From Paenirhizobium daejeonense (GTDB lineage Bacteria; Pseudomonadota; Alphaproteobacteria; Rhizobiales; Rhizobiaceae): a stretch of DNA of 64,000 nucleotides. The notes below the pieces were generated by a model that saw nothing but the letters and a program-made list of their open reading frames with translations, was not told the origin of the DNA and searched no databases. A program made the translations under genes and the position numbers. Shown in pieces: positions 45,956-55,277 of this stretch; position 1 is the stretch's first letter, and each line of letters begins with the position of its first letter. The stretch spans positions 104,149 to 168,148 of the forward strand of contig NZ_JACLAL010000008.1 in assembly GCF_014280875.1 (NCBI RefSeq), given 5' to 3'.

Positions 45956-46588
45956 ATGAGAAATCCAGTTGATACCGCCATGGCTCTGGTGCCGATGGTC
46001 GTGGAGCAGACCAATCGCGGCGAACGCTCCTACGACATCTTTTCCCGCCTGCTGAAGGAACGCATCATCTTCCTCACGGGGCCGGTGGAAGACACCATGG
46101 CTTCGCTCGTCTGCGCGCAATTGCTGTTTCTCGAGGCCGAGAACCCCAAGAAGGAAATCGCCCTCTACATCAATTCACCGGGCGGCGTCGTGACCGCCGG
46201 CATGGCAATCTATGACACCATGCAGTTCATTCGCCCCGCAGTCTCGACGCTTTGCATCGGTCAGGCGGCATCCATGGGCTCGCTTCTGCTCGCTGCCGGC
46301 GAGAAGGGCATGCGTTTTGCGACGCCGAATGCACGCATCATGGTTCACCAGCCCTCGGGCGGCTTCCAGGGCCAGGCTTCGGACATCGAACGCCATGCTC
46401 GTGACATCATCAAGATGAAGCGTCGCCTGAACGAAGTTTACGTAAAGCACACCGGCCGCACCTATGAAGAAGTCGAGCAGACGCTTGATCGTGACCACTT
46501 CATGGAAGCCGGCGAAGCGAAGGACTGGGGTCTGATCGACAAGATCCTGACCTCGCGTCAGGAAATCGAGGGCGTGCCGGCAGCCTGA
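45956..46588 (+). CDS. clpP: ATP-dependent Clp protease proteolytic subunit
   Basis: ClpP forms the tetradecameric peptidase chamber used with ClpX and ClpA. The 210-residue protein has the catalytic serine in GQAASMGS, the histidine in IMVHQPSGG and the aspartate further on ([16 protein letters not shown] region). An N-terminal extension of a few residues (MRNPVDTAM) precedes the mature axial loops. It is followed by clpX, lon and hupB, a standard rhizobial order. Confidence 0.97.
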   Translation: MRNPVDTAMALVPMVVEQTNRGERSYDIFSRLLKERIIFLTGPVEDTMASLVCAQLLFLEAENPKKEIALYINSPGGVVTAGMAIYDTMQFIRPAVSTLCIGQAASMGSLLLAAGEKGMRFATPNARIMVHQPSGGFQGQASDIERHARDIIKMKRRLNEVYVKHTGRTYEEVEQTLDRDHFMEAGEAKDWGLIDKILTSRQEIEGVPAA

Positions 46589-46603
46589 TGCTCCGTTGCG
46601 ATA

Positions 46604-46686
46604 TGATCACGACTGCAATGAACTGAAGCGGTCGTGATCACGTAAGGGGTTTAATCTGGCTGCGAAAGCGCTAATAGTAACTATTA
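46604..46686. repeat. Two inverted repeats between clpP and clpX
   Basis: TGATCACGAC (46604-46613) pairs with GTCGTGATCA (46631-46640). Downstream lies the 15-base palindrome TAATAGTAACTATTA (46672-46686). Neither carries a T-run, so regulator binding or RNA structure is more likely than termination. Confidence 0.5.
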
Positions 46687-46838
46687 AGGCTGTGTTGAAT
46701 TTTTATGACATAGCTTGCGGTCTGTAGAGGTTTCGTTGCCGCCGGTCCTGGTTTGTGGGTCGCATGGGCCGGCTAGTACCTCTCAGGATCGAATGAGCCT
46801 GGGGTCGAAGGGCGATCAGCGCCGGGCGTAGAGAGTGA

Positions 46839-46865
46839 CCGCCCTCCGTCGAGGCGGAGGGGCGG
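46839..46865 (+). promoter_or_regulatory. Hairpin in the clpX leader
   Basis: CCGCCCTCCG and CGGAGGGGCGG can pair with one bulge, ending about seven bases before the clpX ribosome site (GGAAGGA). It could affect mRNA stability or initiation; this is inference. Confidence 0.35.
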
Positions 46866-46885
46866 CGTGCTGGAAGGATGAAGAT

Positions 46886-48163
46886 ATGAGCAAGGTCAGC
46901 GGTAGCAACGGCGGTGACTCCAAGAATACCCTTTATTGTTCCTTCTGCGGCAAGAGCCAGCACGAGGTCCGCAAGCTGATTGCCGGCCCGACGGTGTTCA
47001 TCTGCGATGAATGCGTCGAATTGTGCATGGACATCATCCGCGAGGAGAACAAGAGTTCCATGGTGAAGTCCCGTGACGGCGTTCCGACGCCGCAGGACAT
47101 CATCAAGATCCTCGACGAATATGTGATCGGCCAGAAACAGGCCAAGAAGATCCTCTCCGTCGCGGTGCACAACCATTACAAGCGCCTCTCTCACGCCTCC
47201 AAGGGCGGTGAGGTCGAACTGGCGAAGTCGAACATTCTGCTCGTCGGCCCGACCGGCTGCGGCAAGACCTATCTTGCCCAGACGCTCGCGCGCATCATCG
47301 ACGTGCCGTTCACCATGGCCGATGCCACGACACTGACCGAAGCCGGCTATGTCGGTGAGGACGTGGAAAACATCATCCTGAAGCTTCTGCAGGCGGCTGA
47401 CTACAACGTCGAACGCGCCCAGCGCGGCATCGTCTACATCGACGAAGTGGACAAGATTTCCCGCAAGTCGGACAACCCGTCCATCACCCGCGACGTATCG
47501 GGCGAAGGCGTACAGCAGGCGCTCTTGAAGATCATGGAAGGCACGGTTGCTTCCGTGCCGCCTCAGGGCGGCCGCAAGCATCCGCAGCAGGAATTCCTGC
47601 AGGTCGACACGACGAACATCCTGTTCATCTGCGGCGGTGCTTTCGCAGGTCTCGACAAGATCATCTCGGCACGTGGCGAAAAGACCTCGATCGGCTTCGG
47701 TGCCACCGTGGCGTCTCCGGACGATCGGCGTGTCGGCGAAGTGCTGCGCGAACTGGAGCCGGAAGATCTGGTCAAGTTCGGCCTTATCCCGGAATTCATC
47801 GGTCGTCTGCCGGTTCTGGCGACGCTGGAAGACCTTGATGAGGATGCCCTCATCCAGATCCTGTCCGAGCCGAAGAACGCGCTCGTCAAGCAGTACCAGC
47901 GCCTGTTCGAGATGGAAGACGTCGAACTGACCTTCCACGAGGACGCACTGCGCGAGATCGCCCGCAAGGCTATTATCCGCAAGACCGGTGCCCGCGGCCT
48001 GCGCTCGATCATGGAAAAGATCCTGCTCGACACGATGTTCGAACTGCCGGAACTGGAGGGCGTTCGCGAAGTCGTTATTTCCGACGACGTCGTCAACGGA
48101 AATTCCCGGCCGCTCTACATCTATGCCGATCGCCAGGAGGAAAAGGCCAACGCCTCGGCCTGA
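46886..48163 (+). CDS. clpX: ATP-dependent Clp protease ATP-binding subunit ClpX
   Basis: ClpX unfolds substrates and feeds them to ClpP. The 425-residue protein has an N-terminal zinc-binding domain ([11 protein letters not shown] then [10 protein letters not shown]), Walker A GPTGCGKT, Walker [10 protein letters not shown] and the ClpP-binding loop region near [12 protein letters not shown]. The ATG at 46886 gives the conserved MSKVSG start with GGAAGGA upstream. A terminator follows. Confidence 0.97.
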   Translation: MSKVSGSNGGDSKNTLYCSFCGKSQHEVRKLIAGPTVFICDECVELCMDIIREENKSSMVKSRDGVPTPQDIIKILDEYVIGQKQAKKILSVAVHNHYKRLSHASKGGEVELAKSNILLVGPTGCGKTYLAQTLARIIDVPFTMADATTLTEAGYVGEDVENIILKLLQAADYNVERAQRGIVYIDEVDKISRKSDNPSITRDVSGEGVQQALLKIMEGTVASVPPQGGRKHPQQEFLQVDTTNILFICGGAFAGLDKIISARGEKTSIGFGATVASPDDRRVGEVLRELEPEDLVKFGLIPEFIGRLPVLATLEDLDEDALIQILSEPKNALVKQYQRLFEMEDVELTFHEDALREIARKAIIRKTGARGLRSIMEKILLDTMFELPELEGVREVVISDDVVNGNSRPLYIYADRQEEKANASA

Positions 48164-48188
48164 TCCGCGAAGGATTGAAATTGTGATG

Positions 48189-48216
48189 AAGGCCCGCCGT
48201 AGTGGCGGGCCTTTTT
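48189..48216 (+). terminator. Intrinsic terminator of clpX
   Basis: The arms GGCCCGCC (48191-48198) and GGCGGGCC (48204-48211) are followed by TTTTT. Confidence 0.9.
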
Positions 48217-48475
48217 CGTTTTTGCGACTGTTTTCCAGTGTTGTTTTGATCCGTGGCCTCGGCCGCTACCGTAAATCGTTCATACGACAGTTTTCGCCGG
48301 CCACGGCTTGGGTTAGAAAAGAACGAAGTGCTTCGCTCGCGGCAGTTGCCGCAGATCGGATCGCCGGGCTGGCCGTTCGTCTCGCTTCAGGCCAGACCAA
48401 CGGGTTATTTGTAGGTTCGGGCCACTGACTGTAATATCGTCGTCACAATCTCGGTGGCCGAGCACGGGCGGAAGG

Positions 48476-48504
48476 CTTGAATTCGCGTTCTGAGAACTCC
48501 ATTT
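48476..48504 (+). promoter_or_regulatory. Heat-shock (RpoH) promoter of lon
   Basis: CTTGAA (48476-48481), a 15-base spacer and CTCCATTT (48497-48504) match the sigma-32 consensus (CTTGAA, then CCCCATNT) at all but one position. The lon start lies 85 bases further. The remaining 48217-48475 stretch shows no gene. Confidence 0.7.
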
Positions 48505-48589
48505 CTTGGAGGAGCAAGAAATATGCCTGTCGCCTTCGGGGTATGGCATTTGGTCCTGGGCTTGCCCGGGACGTCGGAAAGGAAGTGAA

Positions 48590-51007
48590 ATGTCGAAAAC
48601 GTCTGCAGCAAACGAGAGCAATATCTATCCCGTATTGCCTCTGCGCGACATCGTGGTTTTCCCACACATGATCGTGCCTTTGTTCGTCGGGCGCGAGAAG
48701 TCCATTCGCGCTCTCGAAGAGGTCATGGGCTCCGACAAGCAGATCATGCTGGCGACCCAGATCAACGCCGGCGATGACGATCCGGAACCCTCCGCCATTT
48801 ACGAGGTCGGCACGGTCGCCAATGTTCTCCAGCTACTGAAGCTGCCGGACGGCACGGTGAAGGTGCTGATCGAGGGCAGGGCACGTGCCCGCATCGATAC
48901 CTACACCGCGCGTGAAGAGTTCTACGAGGCGACGGCGCAGGTTCTCGCTGAGCCAGTCGAAGACGCTGTCGAAATCGAGGCTCTGTCCCGCTCGGTCGTG
49001 TCCGAGTTTGAGAACTACGTCAAGCTGAACAAGAAGATCTCGCCGGAAGTCGTAGGCGCCGCGAGCCAGATCGAGGACTACTCGAAGCTGGCCGATACGG
49101 TTGCATCGCACCTGTCGATCAAGATCACCGAGAAGCAGGAGATGCTTGAGACCGTCAGCGTCAAGCAGCGTCTCGAAAAGGCTCTCGGCTTCATGGAAGG
49201 CGAAATCTCCGTCCTTCAGGTCGAAAAGCGCATCCGCTCGCGCGTCAAGCGTCAGATGGAGAAGACCCAGCGCGAGTACTACCTGAACGAACAGATGAAG
49301 GCGATTCAGAAGGAACTCGGCGACGGCGAGGATGGTCGTGACGAGATGGCCGAGCTGGAAGAGCGCATCTCCAAGACCAAGCTTTCCAAGGAAGCCAAGG
49401 AAAAGGCCGATGCCGAACTGAAGAAGCTGCGCCACATGAGCCCCATGTCGGCGGAAGCGACGGTCGTTCGCAACTACCTCGACTGGCTGCTAGGCCTGCC
49501 CTGGGGCAAGAAGTCCAAGGTCAAGGTTGATCTGAATGCCGCCGAGAAGATCCTCGACGAGGATCATTTCGGTCTGGACAAGGTCAAGGAGCGCATCGTC
49601 GAATATCTCGCCGTTCAGGCTCGCGCGACCAAGATCAAGGGTCCGATCCTTTGCCTCGTCGGCCCTCCGGGCGTCGGCAAGACCTCGCTCGCCAAGTCGA
49701 TCGCCAAGGCGACCGGCCGCGAATATGTCCGCATGGCGCTTGGCGGCGTGCGTGACGAGGCCGAGATCCGTGGTCACCGCCGCACCTATATCGGTTCGAT
49801 GCCCGGCAAGATCGTGCAGTCGATGAAGAAGGCCAAGAAGTCCAACCCGCTCTTCCTGCTCGACGAGATCGACAAGATGGGCATGGATTTCCGTGGCGAT
49901 CCGTCTTCGGCGCTGCTCGAGGTGCTGGATCCGGAACAGAACTCCACCTTCATGGACCACTACCTGGAAGTGGAATACGACCTGTCCAATGTGATGTTCG
50001 TCACCACGGCCAACACGCTGAACATTCCGGGTCCGCTGATGGACCGCATGGAGATCATCCGCATCGCCGGTTACACCGAGGATGAAAAGCGGGAAATCGC
50101 CAAGCGGCACCTGCTGCCCAAGGCCATCAAGGAACATGCGCTGCGTCCGGAAGAATTTTCGGTCAGCGACGATGCGTTGATGGCGGTGATCCAGCAGTAC
50201 ACCCGCGAAGCAGGTGTACGTTCCTTCGAGCGCGAATTGATGAAGCTCGCCCGCAAGGCGGTCACCGAGATCATCAAGGGCAAGGTGAAGTCAGTCGCCG
50301 TCACCGCCGAGAACATTCACGACTATCTCGGCGTGCCGCGCTTCCGGCATGGTGAAGCTGAAGGCGAAGATCAGGTCGGTATCGTTACCGGTCTGGCCTG
50401 GACCGAGGTGGGTGGCGAACTGCTGACCATCGAAGGCGTGATGATGCCGGGCAAGGGCCGCATGACGGTCACCGGCAACCTCAAGGACGTCATGAAGGAG
50501 TCGATTTCGGCTGCTGCATCCTATGTTCGCTCGCGGGCTGTGGATTTCGGCATCGAGCCGCCGCGGTTCGACAAGAGCGACATCCACGTGCACGTTCCGG
50601 AAGGTGCAACTCCGAAGGACGGTCCGTCCGCCGGTATTGCCATGGCGACCGCTATCGTGTCGATCATGACCGGTATCCCGGTTTCCAAGGATGTCGCCAT
50701 GACGGGTGAAGTCACCCTGCGCGGTCGCGTCCTGCCGATCGGTGGCCTCAAGGAAAAGCTGCTTGCCGCTCTGCGCGGCGGCATCAAGAAGGTTCTGATC
50801 CCGGAAGAAAACGCCAAGGATCTGGCGGACATTCCGGACAACGTGAAGAACAACCTTGAGATCGTTCCGGTGTCGCGGATGGGCGAAGTCATCAAGCACG
50901 CTCTGGTTCGTGTACCTGAACCGATTGAATGGGACGGAACCGTTGAAACTCCGGCAATCGGCACTGTCGAAGGGTCCGACGAAACGGGCACTTCCATGGC
51001 GCATTGA
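48590..51007 (+). CDS. lon: ATP-dependent protease Lon
   Basis: Lon degrades misfolded and regulatory proteins in the cytosol. The 805-residue protein has the N-terminal substrate domain ([20 protein letters not shown]), a coiled-coil middle, the AAA module with GPPGVGKT, and a C-terminal serine protease domain. The catalytic Ser is in [10 protein letters not shown] and the Lys in [13 protein letters not shown]. The ATG at 48590 follows GGAAAGGAAG. A sigma-32-type promoter lies upstream and a strong terminator downstream. Confidence 0.97.
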   Translation: MSKTSAANESNIYPVLPLRDIVVFPHMIVPLFVGREKSIRALEEVMGSDKQIMLATQINAGDDDPEPSAIYEVGTVANVLQLLKLPDGTVKVLIEGRARARIDTYTAREEFYEATAQVLAEPVEDAVEIEALSRSVVSEFENYVKLNKKISPEVVGAASQIEDYSKLADTVASHLSIKITEKQEMLETVSVKQRLEKALGFMEGEISVLQVEKRIRSRVKRQMEKTQREYYLNEQMKAIQKELGDGEDGRDEMAELEERISKTKLSKEAKEKADAELKKLRHMSPMSAEATVVRNYLDWLLGLPWGKKSKVKVDLNAAEKILDEDHFGLDKVKERIVEYLAVQARATKIKGPILCLVGPPGVGKTSLAKSIAKATGREYVRMALGGVRDEAEIRGHRRTYIGSMPGKIVQSMKKAKKSNPLFLLDEIDKMGMDFRGDPSSALLEVLDPEQNSTFMDHYLEVEYDLSNVMFVTTANTLNIPGPLMDRMEIIRIAGYTEDEKREIAKRHLLPKAIKEHALRPEEFSVSDDALMAVIQQYTREAGVRSFERELMKLARKAVTEIIKGKVKSVAVTAENIHDYLGVPRFRHGEAEGEDQVGIVTGLAWTEVGGELLTIEGVMMPGKGRMTVTGNLKDVMKESISAAASYVRSRAVDFGIEPPRFDKSDIHVHVPEGATPKDGPSAGIAMATAIVSIMTGIPVSKDVAMTGEVTLRGRVLPIGGLKEKLLAALRGGIKKVLIPEENAKDLADIPDNVKNNLEIVPVSRMGEVIKHALVRVPEPIEWDGTVETPAIGTVEGSDETGTSMAH

Positions 51008-51049
51008 GGTTCTTTTGCCTTAATCTTGCCAAATTGATACACCGAACGG

Positions 51050-51081
51050 AAAAAGGCTGGCATTTTTGCCAGCCTTTTTTG
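51050..51081 (+). terminator. Intrinsic terminator of lon
   Basis: AAAAAGGCTGGC pairs with GCCAGCCTTTTTT around a short A/T loop, with the T-run included. Confidence 0.92.
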
Positions 51082-51132
51082 TGCAAACTCCCTGAAACGT
51101 CTTGTTTTCCGGGCGATTGCGGTGCTTTTCAG

Positions 51133-51160
51133 TTGCGTAGGGCAGATGCTTACGTATTGT
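51133..51160 (+). promoter_or_regulatory. Probable sigma-70 promoter of hupB
   Basis: TTGCGT (51133-51138) and TATTGT (51155-51160) are separated by 16 bases, about 50 bases before the hupB start. Confidence 0.5.
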
Positions 51161-51212
51161 CCGCCCGACTTATCCATTGAGTCGTTTCATACCAGTCAGA
51201 AAGGGTGGAAAC

Positions 51213-51488
51213 ATGAACAAGAACGAACTCGTATCCGCGGTCGCCGAAAAGGCCGGCCTCACCAAGGCCGATGCAGCTTCCGCCGTCGACGCCGTTTTCG
51301 AAACGGTTCAGGCAGAGCTGAAGACCGGCGGCGATGTTCGCCTCGCTGGCTTCGGTGCTTTCACCGTTGCTCGTCGCGAAGCCTCCAAGGGCCGCAACCC
51401 GTCGACCGGCGCTGAAGTCGATATCCCGGCTCGCAACGTTCCGAAGTTCACGGCCGGCAAGGGCCTGAAGGACGCCGTAAACAGCTAA
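51213..51488 (+). CDS. hupB: DNA-binding protein HU-beta
   Basis: HU is a small nucleoid protein that bends DNA non-specifically. The 91-residue protein has the dimerisation helices (MNKNELVSAVAEKAGLTKAD) and the beta-arm GRNPSTGAEVDIPA with its intercalating proline. AAGGGTGG precedes the ATG at 51213. It has its own promoter and terminators, so it is probably a monocistronic gene between lon and the riboswitch-controlled importer. Confidence 0.96.
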   Translation: MNKNELVSAVAEKAGLTKADAASAVDAVFETVQAELKTGGDVRLAGFGAFTVARREASKGRNPSTGAEVDIPARNVPKFTAGKGLKDAVNS

Positions 51489-51499
51489 TCAGCTGGCTA

Positions 51500-51563
51500 C
51501 CTTCGCTCGGATGGAGCGAAGGCTTGGCATCGCAATTTGAGCCCGGCCTCGTGCCGGGCTTTT
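51500..51563 (+). terminator. Two hairpins after hupB, the second an intrinsic terminator
   Basis: The first stem is CCTTCGCTC with GAGCGAAGG (51500-51522), without T-run. The second is GCCCGGC with GCCGGGC (51541-51559) followed by TTTT. Confidence 0.8.
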
Positions 51564-51634
51564 CCGTTTCAGCGGCTTGCCTGCCGTGACGCGTTGACGT
51601 ATCGATTTTTTGCGGACTTCCAAATGGAGGTTTG

Positions 51635-51788
51635 CATTCGTTCTCAGGGCGGGGTGAAAATCCCCACCGGCGGTAAGGGGTTCAGTTCCCAAGCCCGCGA
51701 GCGCCTTCGGAAGCCAAAGGCATCGGAAGGGTCAGCAGATCCGGTGCAACTCCGGAGCCGACGGTCATAGTCCGGATGAAAGAGAATG
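51635..51788 (+). ncRNA. FMN riboswitch (RFN element)
   Basis: The closing stem pairs CATTC at the start with GAATG at the end. Inside are the conserved RFN segments AGGGCGGGGTGAAAATCCCC, ACCGGCGGTAAGGGG, AGCCCGCGAGCG, GTCAGCAGATCCGGTGCAAC and CCGACGGTCATAGTCCGGAT. It binds FMN and normally lowers expression when FMN is plentiful. The regulated gene starts 175 bases later. The intervening RNA is GC-rich and could hold the expression platform, but I could not identify the switch helix with certainty. Confidence 0.96.
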
Positions 51789-51963
51789 AGGTATCGGTTG
51801 CGTGCCTGCTTCGGATGGATGATCCGGGGTCTTGGCTCATGATCGGCTGTTGCCGTGTGCCCCGGCCTCGGCGCGGCAGGTGAGGGGAATGCCTTGTCGC
51901 TCCCCGCGCATTGTCCTCATGCGTCCTGATTTGTGTTGGTCTCTTTCTCAAAGGAAGAAAGAC

Positions 51964-52911
51964 ATGAATCAGAGCTTCCTTGCTCCTTATCGTTCCCGCG
52001 CAGTCGCTGGTGCGGCATTTATGGTGCTTGCAGGTATCGCATTCGCCATTCTCAACGTCGCTACCCAATGGCTGGCAATGACCCTTGGCTTCCCGGCGGT
52101 TTCCGCCGCCTTCTGGCAATATGCCTTTGCCCTCGTTTTCTCTCTGCCACTACTTTTCCGGCTTGGCCTCGGATCGTTGAAGACACGGTATCCCGGCCGT
52201 CATCTGGTGCGGGTTATACTCGCAGCACTTGGAGTACAGGCCTGGGTGATCGGTCTTGCTAGCGTGCCGATCTGGCAGGCCATCGCGCTGGTGATGACTT
52301 CGCCGTTTTTCATCATCGTCGGCGCACGCGTCTTCCTTGGCGAAACGGTTGGCCGCAATCGATGGCTGGCGACGCTCGCTGGCTTCTGCGGGGCGATGAT
52401 TATCCTGCAGCCATGGTCGGATGCATTTTCTCCCACGGCCTTCCTGCCGGTGCTGTCGGCCCTGCTCTGGGGCGGGGCGTCCCTGATGATGAAGAACCTC
52501 ACCGCTCATGAGAGGCCGGAGACGATTACGGTCTGGTTGCTTGTACTGCTGACACCGATCAATGCCGGCCTTGCCGCAGCCTCAGGCTTTGTTGTCCCCG
52601 GTGGAATGGTGCTGGCACTTCTGTTGCTGGCCGGTCTGTTGACCGTGGTCGGACAGCATTTCCTGACGCTTGCCTACAGCACCGTCGATGCGGCCTACGT
52701 GCAGCCATTCGACGACCTGAAGCTGCCACTCAACGTACTCGCGGGCTGGCTGGTCTTTGGCTATGCGCCCGCCGGATACCTCTGGCTCGGGGCAATCCTG
52801 ATCCTCGGCGCCTCGCTTTTCCTGATGATTAGCGAGATGCGTCGGGAGCGGGAACCGTATGGGGAAGAGAAGGAAGAAGAGGGCGGTTCGCTGCCTTTGC
52901 CCCAATCCTGA
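51964..52911 (+). CDS. ribN: RibN-type riboflavin importer (DMT/EamA superfamily)
   Basis: The 315-residue protein has ten predicted spans in two EamA repeats. It is controlled by the FMN riboswitch directly upstream. A DMT protein in this position was described in Rhizobium leguminosarum as the riboflavin importer RibN, and this gene fits that in family and regulation. The ATG at 51964 is preceded by AAAGGAAG. The charged C-terminal tail (RREREPYGEEKEEEGG) is cytosolic. Riboflavin as substrate is inferred, not proven here. Confidence 0.85.
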   Translation: MNQSFLAPYRSRAVAGAAFMVLAGIAFAILNVATQWLAMTLGFPAVSAAFWQYAFALVFSLPLLFRLGLGSLKTRYPGRHLVRVILAALGVQAWVIGLASVPIWQAIALVMTSPFFIIVGARVFLGETVGRNRWLATLAGFCGAMIILQPWSDAFSPTAFLPVLSALLWGGASLMMKNLTAHERPETITVWLLVLLTPINAGLAAASGFVVPGGMVLALLLLAGLLTVVGQHFLTLAYSTVDAAYVQPFDDLKLPLNVLAGWLVFGYAPAGYLWLGAILILGASLFLMISEMRREREPYGEEKEEEGGSLPLPQS

Positions 52912-52925
52912 CAAAATTCGCCAGA

Positions 52926-52942
52926 TGTCATGTGGGTGTCAT
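52926..52942 (+). promoter_or_regulatory. PHO box upstream of phytase-like gene
   Basis: Two TGTCAT hexamers start 11 bases apart (52926 and 52937), the exact geometry of a PhoB binding site. The gene start is at 52998. Phosphate-starvation control is therefore likely; this is inference from the motif. Confidence 0.6.
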
Positions 52943-52958
52943 GGACGTGACGCAAAAG

Positions 52959-52994
52959 CCTCCTGTTCCTTACTCATGGAAACAGGAGGCCTCC
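52959..52994 (+). promoter_or_regulatory. Hairpin sequestering the phytase-like gene's Shine-Dalgarno site
   Basis: CCTCCTGTT (52959-52967) pairs perfectly over 9 bp with AACAGGAGG (52981-52989), which contains the AGGAGG ribosome site. An alternative self-complementary palindrome, GGAGGCCTCC (52985-52994), also covers it. Either would limit translation. Confidence 0.5.
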
Positions 52995-52997
52995 CCC

Positions 52998-55196
52998 ATG
53001 AAGTATTCCATTTCCCGCGCCGCGTTGACGGCCGCGCTGCTGGCTTCTGTTGCGGCACCGGCCGCGGCTGACCAGGTTTTCAACCGTATCGCATCCTTCC
53101 CCGTCGCCACCAACCTGCCGGCCGACAAGGAGAAGCTCTCCACGACTTCGGCTGAAATCATCACGGCGACCGAAGACGGCAATACGCTGATCTATTCCGA
53201 CAGTCCGCTCGGCGCGATCGGCTTTATCGACATCACCGACGCCAAGACTCCGAAGGCCGGCAGCGCGCTGATGATGGATGGCGAGCCGACCTCCGTCGCC
53301 GTCGTCGGTGCGAAGGCCCTTGTCGCCGTCAACACCTCGGAGAACAGGCAGAAGCCTTCCGGCAAGCTCGCCATCGTCGATGTCGCCTCCAAGAAGATCG
53401 ACGCGACCTGCGATCTCGGCGGTCAGCCTGATTCTGTCGCGATTTCGCCGGATAAGACCTTCGCTGCCATCGCCATCGAAAACGAGCGTGACGAAGAGTT
53501 CAACGAAGGCAAGCTGCCGCAGATGCCGGCCGGCGATCTCGTCATCGTCTCGCTGAAGGACGGCGTTGCCGATTGCGCTTCGATCAAGCACGTCACGTTG
53601 ACCGGTCTTGCCGAAATCGCGCCGGAAGATCCGGAACCTGAATTCGTCTCGATCAACAATCTCGGCGAAATCGGCCTGACGCTTCAGGAGAACAACCATA
53701 TCGTCATCATCGACGGCAAGACCGGCGCAGTGAAGAACCACTTCTCGGCCGGCAAGGTCGATCTCGCAGGCATCGACACCAAGAGCGATGGCGCGCTGAA
53801 GTTCACCGGCAAGAAGGAAGGCGTCCTGCGCGAGCCCGACGCCCTGAAGTGGCTGGACGACAACCGTCTCGTGATCGCCAACGAAGGTGACTATGAAGGC
53901 GGTTCGCGCAGCTTCACCATTTTCGACAAAACCGGCAAGGAACTCTACGAGTCCGGCCCGTCTCTGGAACTCGCGATCGCCCAGATCGGTCACTTCCCGG
54001 ACAAGCGCGCCAAGTCCAAGGGCGTCGAGCTCGAAGGCCTGGAAGCCGCAACCTTCAACGGCCAGAAGTACTTCTTCGTCCTTTCCGAGCGCGCCTCCAT
54101 CGCTGCGGTCTACAAGGATACCGGTGCCGAGCCGGAACTCGTGCAGCTCCTGCCGTCCGGCGTTTCGCCGGAAGGCGCCGTTGCCATTCCCGGCCGCAAC
54201 CTGCTGGCAACCGCCAACGAAGCAGATCTCGGTGAGGACGGCGGCCCGCGCTCGCATGTCATGATCTATGAACTTGCCGAAGGCACGCCCGCCTATCCGA
54301 TGATCCGTTCCGACATCGTCGACGGCGCACCGATCGGCTGGGGCGCTCTCTCCGGTCTCGTTGGCGATGCCGAAAAGGCTGGTACGCTCTATGCGGTCAA
54401 TGACAGCTTCTATTCTTCGCAGCCGACGATCTTCACGATCGACGCGACGCAGAAGCCGGCTGTCATCACGACGGCTCTGCCGGTCACCCGTGGCGGTGCC
54501 GCAGCCCAGAAGCTCGACATCGAAGGCATCACGCTGGATGGCAAGGGCGGCTTCTGGCTCGCTTCCGAAGGCGATCCGGCCAAGCTCGTCGGCCACGGCA
54601 TCTACAATGTCGATGCCAAGGGCGAGATCAAGTCCGAGATCGGCTTCCCGGTCGAACTTCTCGCAGGACAGACCCGCTTCGGCCTAGAAGGCATCACCTC
54701 GATTGGCAAGGGCGACGAGCTGACGCTCTGGATGGCCGTTCAGCGCGAATGGAAGGACGACGAGAAGGGCACCGTCAAGCTCGTTTCCTACAAGCCGAAG
54801 GCCAAGGAATGGGGCGCCGTCAGCTATCCGCTCGACAAGGCTGAAGACGGCTGGGTCGGCCTTTCCGAAATCACCGCCCATGGCGACTACGTCTACATCG
54901 TCGAACGTGACAACCAGGTGGGCGACAACGCCAAGCTCAAGAAGCTCTACCGCGTTGCCATTGCCGACCTGAAGCCTGCAAAGCTCGGCGACAAGCTGCC
55001 ACTGGTGAAGAAGGAAGAAGTCCATGATTTCATTCCGGACCTGAAGAACGCCACGAACGGCTATGTCGTCGACAAGCTGGAAGGCTTCGCCTTCGACGCC
55101 GCTGGCAAGGCCTTCGCCGTCACCGACAACGATGGCGTGGACGACAGCTCGGGAGAGACCCTGTTCTTCCCTGTCGATCTGAAGGGCACCAACTGA
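52998..55196 (+). CDS. Secreted esterase-like/phytase-like protein
   Basis: The 732-residue protein has a signal peptide ending near AAPAAADQ. The N-terminal part reads as a beta-propeller (repeated LAIVDVASKKIDATCDLGGQPDSVAISPD-like blades). The C-terminal part matches the esterase-like-activity-of-phytase family, with LDIEGITLDGKGGFWLASEGD, FGLEGITSIGKGDELTLW and KLEGFAFDAAGKAFAVTDNDG. It would act in the periplasm or outside, possibly on phosphate esters. A PHO box upstream supports a phosphate-scavenging role. AGGAGG is 8 bases before the ATG but lies in a hairpin. Confidence 0.82.
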   Translation: MKYSISRAALTAALLASVAAPAAADQVFNRIASFPVATNLPADKEKLSTTSAEIITATEDGNTLIYSDSPLGAIGFIDITDAKTPKAGSALMMDGEPTSVAVVGAKALVAVNTSENRQKPSGKLAIVDVASKKIDATCDLGGQPDSVAISPDKTFAAIAIENERDEEFNEGKLPQMPAGDLVIVSLKDGVADCASIKHVTLTGLAEIAPEDPEPEFVSINNLGEIGLTLQENNHIVIIDGKTGAVKNHFSAGKVDLAGIDTKSDGALKFTGKKEGVLREPDALKWLDDNRLVIANEGDYEGGSRSFTIFDKTGKELYESGPSLELAIAQIGHFPDKRAKSKGVELEGLEAATFNGQKYFFVLSERASIAAVYKDTGAEPELVQLLPSGVSPEGAVAIPGRNLLATANEADLGEDGGPRSHVMIYELAEGTPAYPMIRSDIVDGAPIGWGALSGLVGDAEKAGTLYAVNDSFYSSQPTIFTIDATQKPAVITTALPVTRGGAAAQKLDIEGITLDGKGGFWLASEGDPAKLVGHGIYNVDAKGEIKSEIGFPVELLAGQTRFGLEGITSIGKGDELTLWMAVQREWKDDEKGTVKLVSYKPKAKEWGAVSYPLDKAEDGWVGLSEITAHGDYVYIVERDNQVGDNAKLKKLYRVAIADLKPAKLGDKLPLVKKEEVHDFIPDLKNATNGYVVDKLEGFAFDAAGKAFAVTDNDGVDDSSGETLFFPVDLKGTN

Positions 55197-55226
55197 TCCA
55201 TCGGCATCGAAATGCGAAGAATCAGG

Positions 55227-55254
55227 AAGGCCGGGCGAATGATCGCCCGGCCTT
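55227..55254. terminator. Bidirectional terminator between phytase-like and hydrolase genes
   Basis: AAGGCCGGGCGA and TCGCCCGGCCTT form a 12-bp stem around ATGA, followed by TTCTC on the plus strand. It separates two converging genes. Confidence 0.85.
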
Positions 55255-55277
55255 TCTCAATTATGCGGTCCTGAATT

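Noticed and set aside
52974-54596. 540-codon minus-strand frame antisense to the phytase-like gene
   Set aside because: Low-complexity Asp/Arg/Gly-rich shadow of a real secreted protein gene; no domain recognised.
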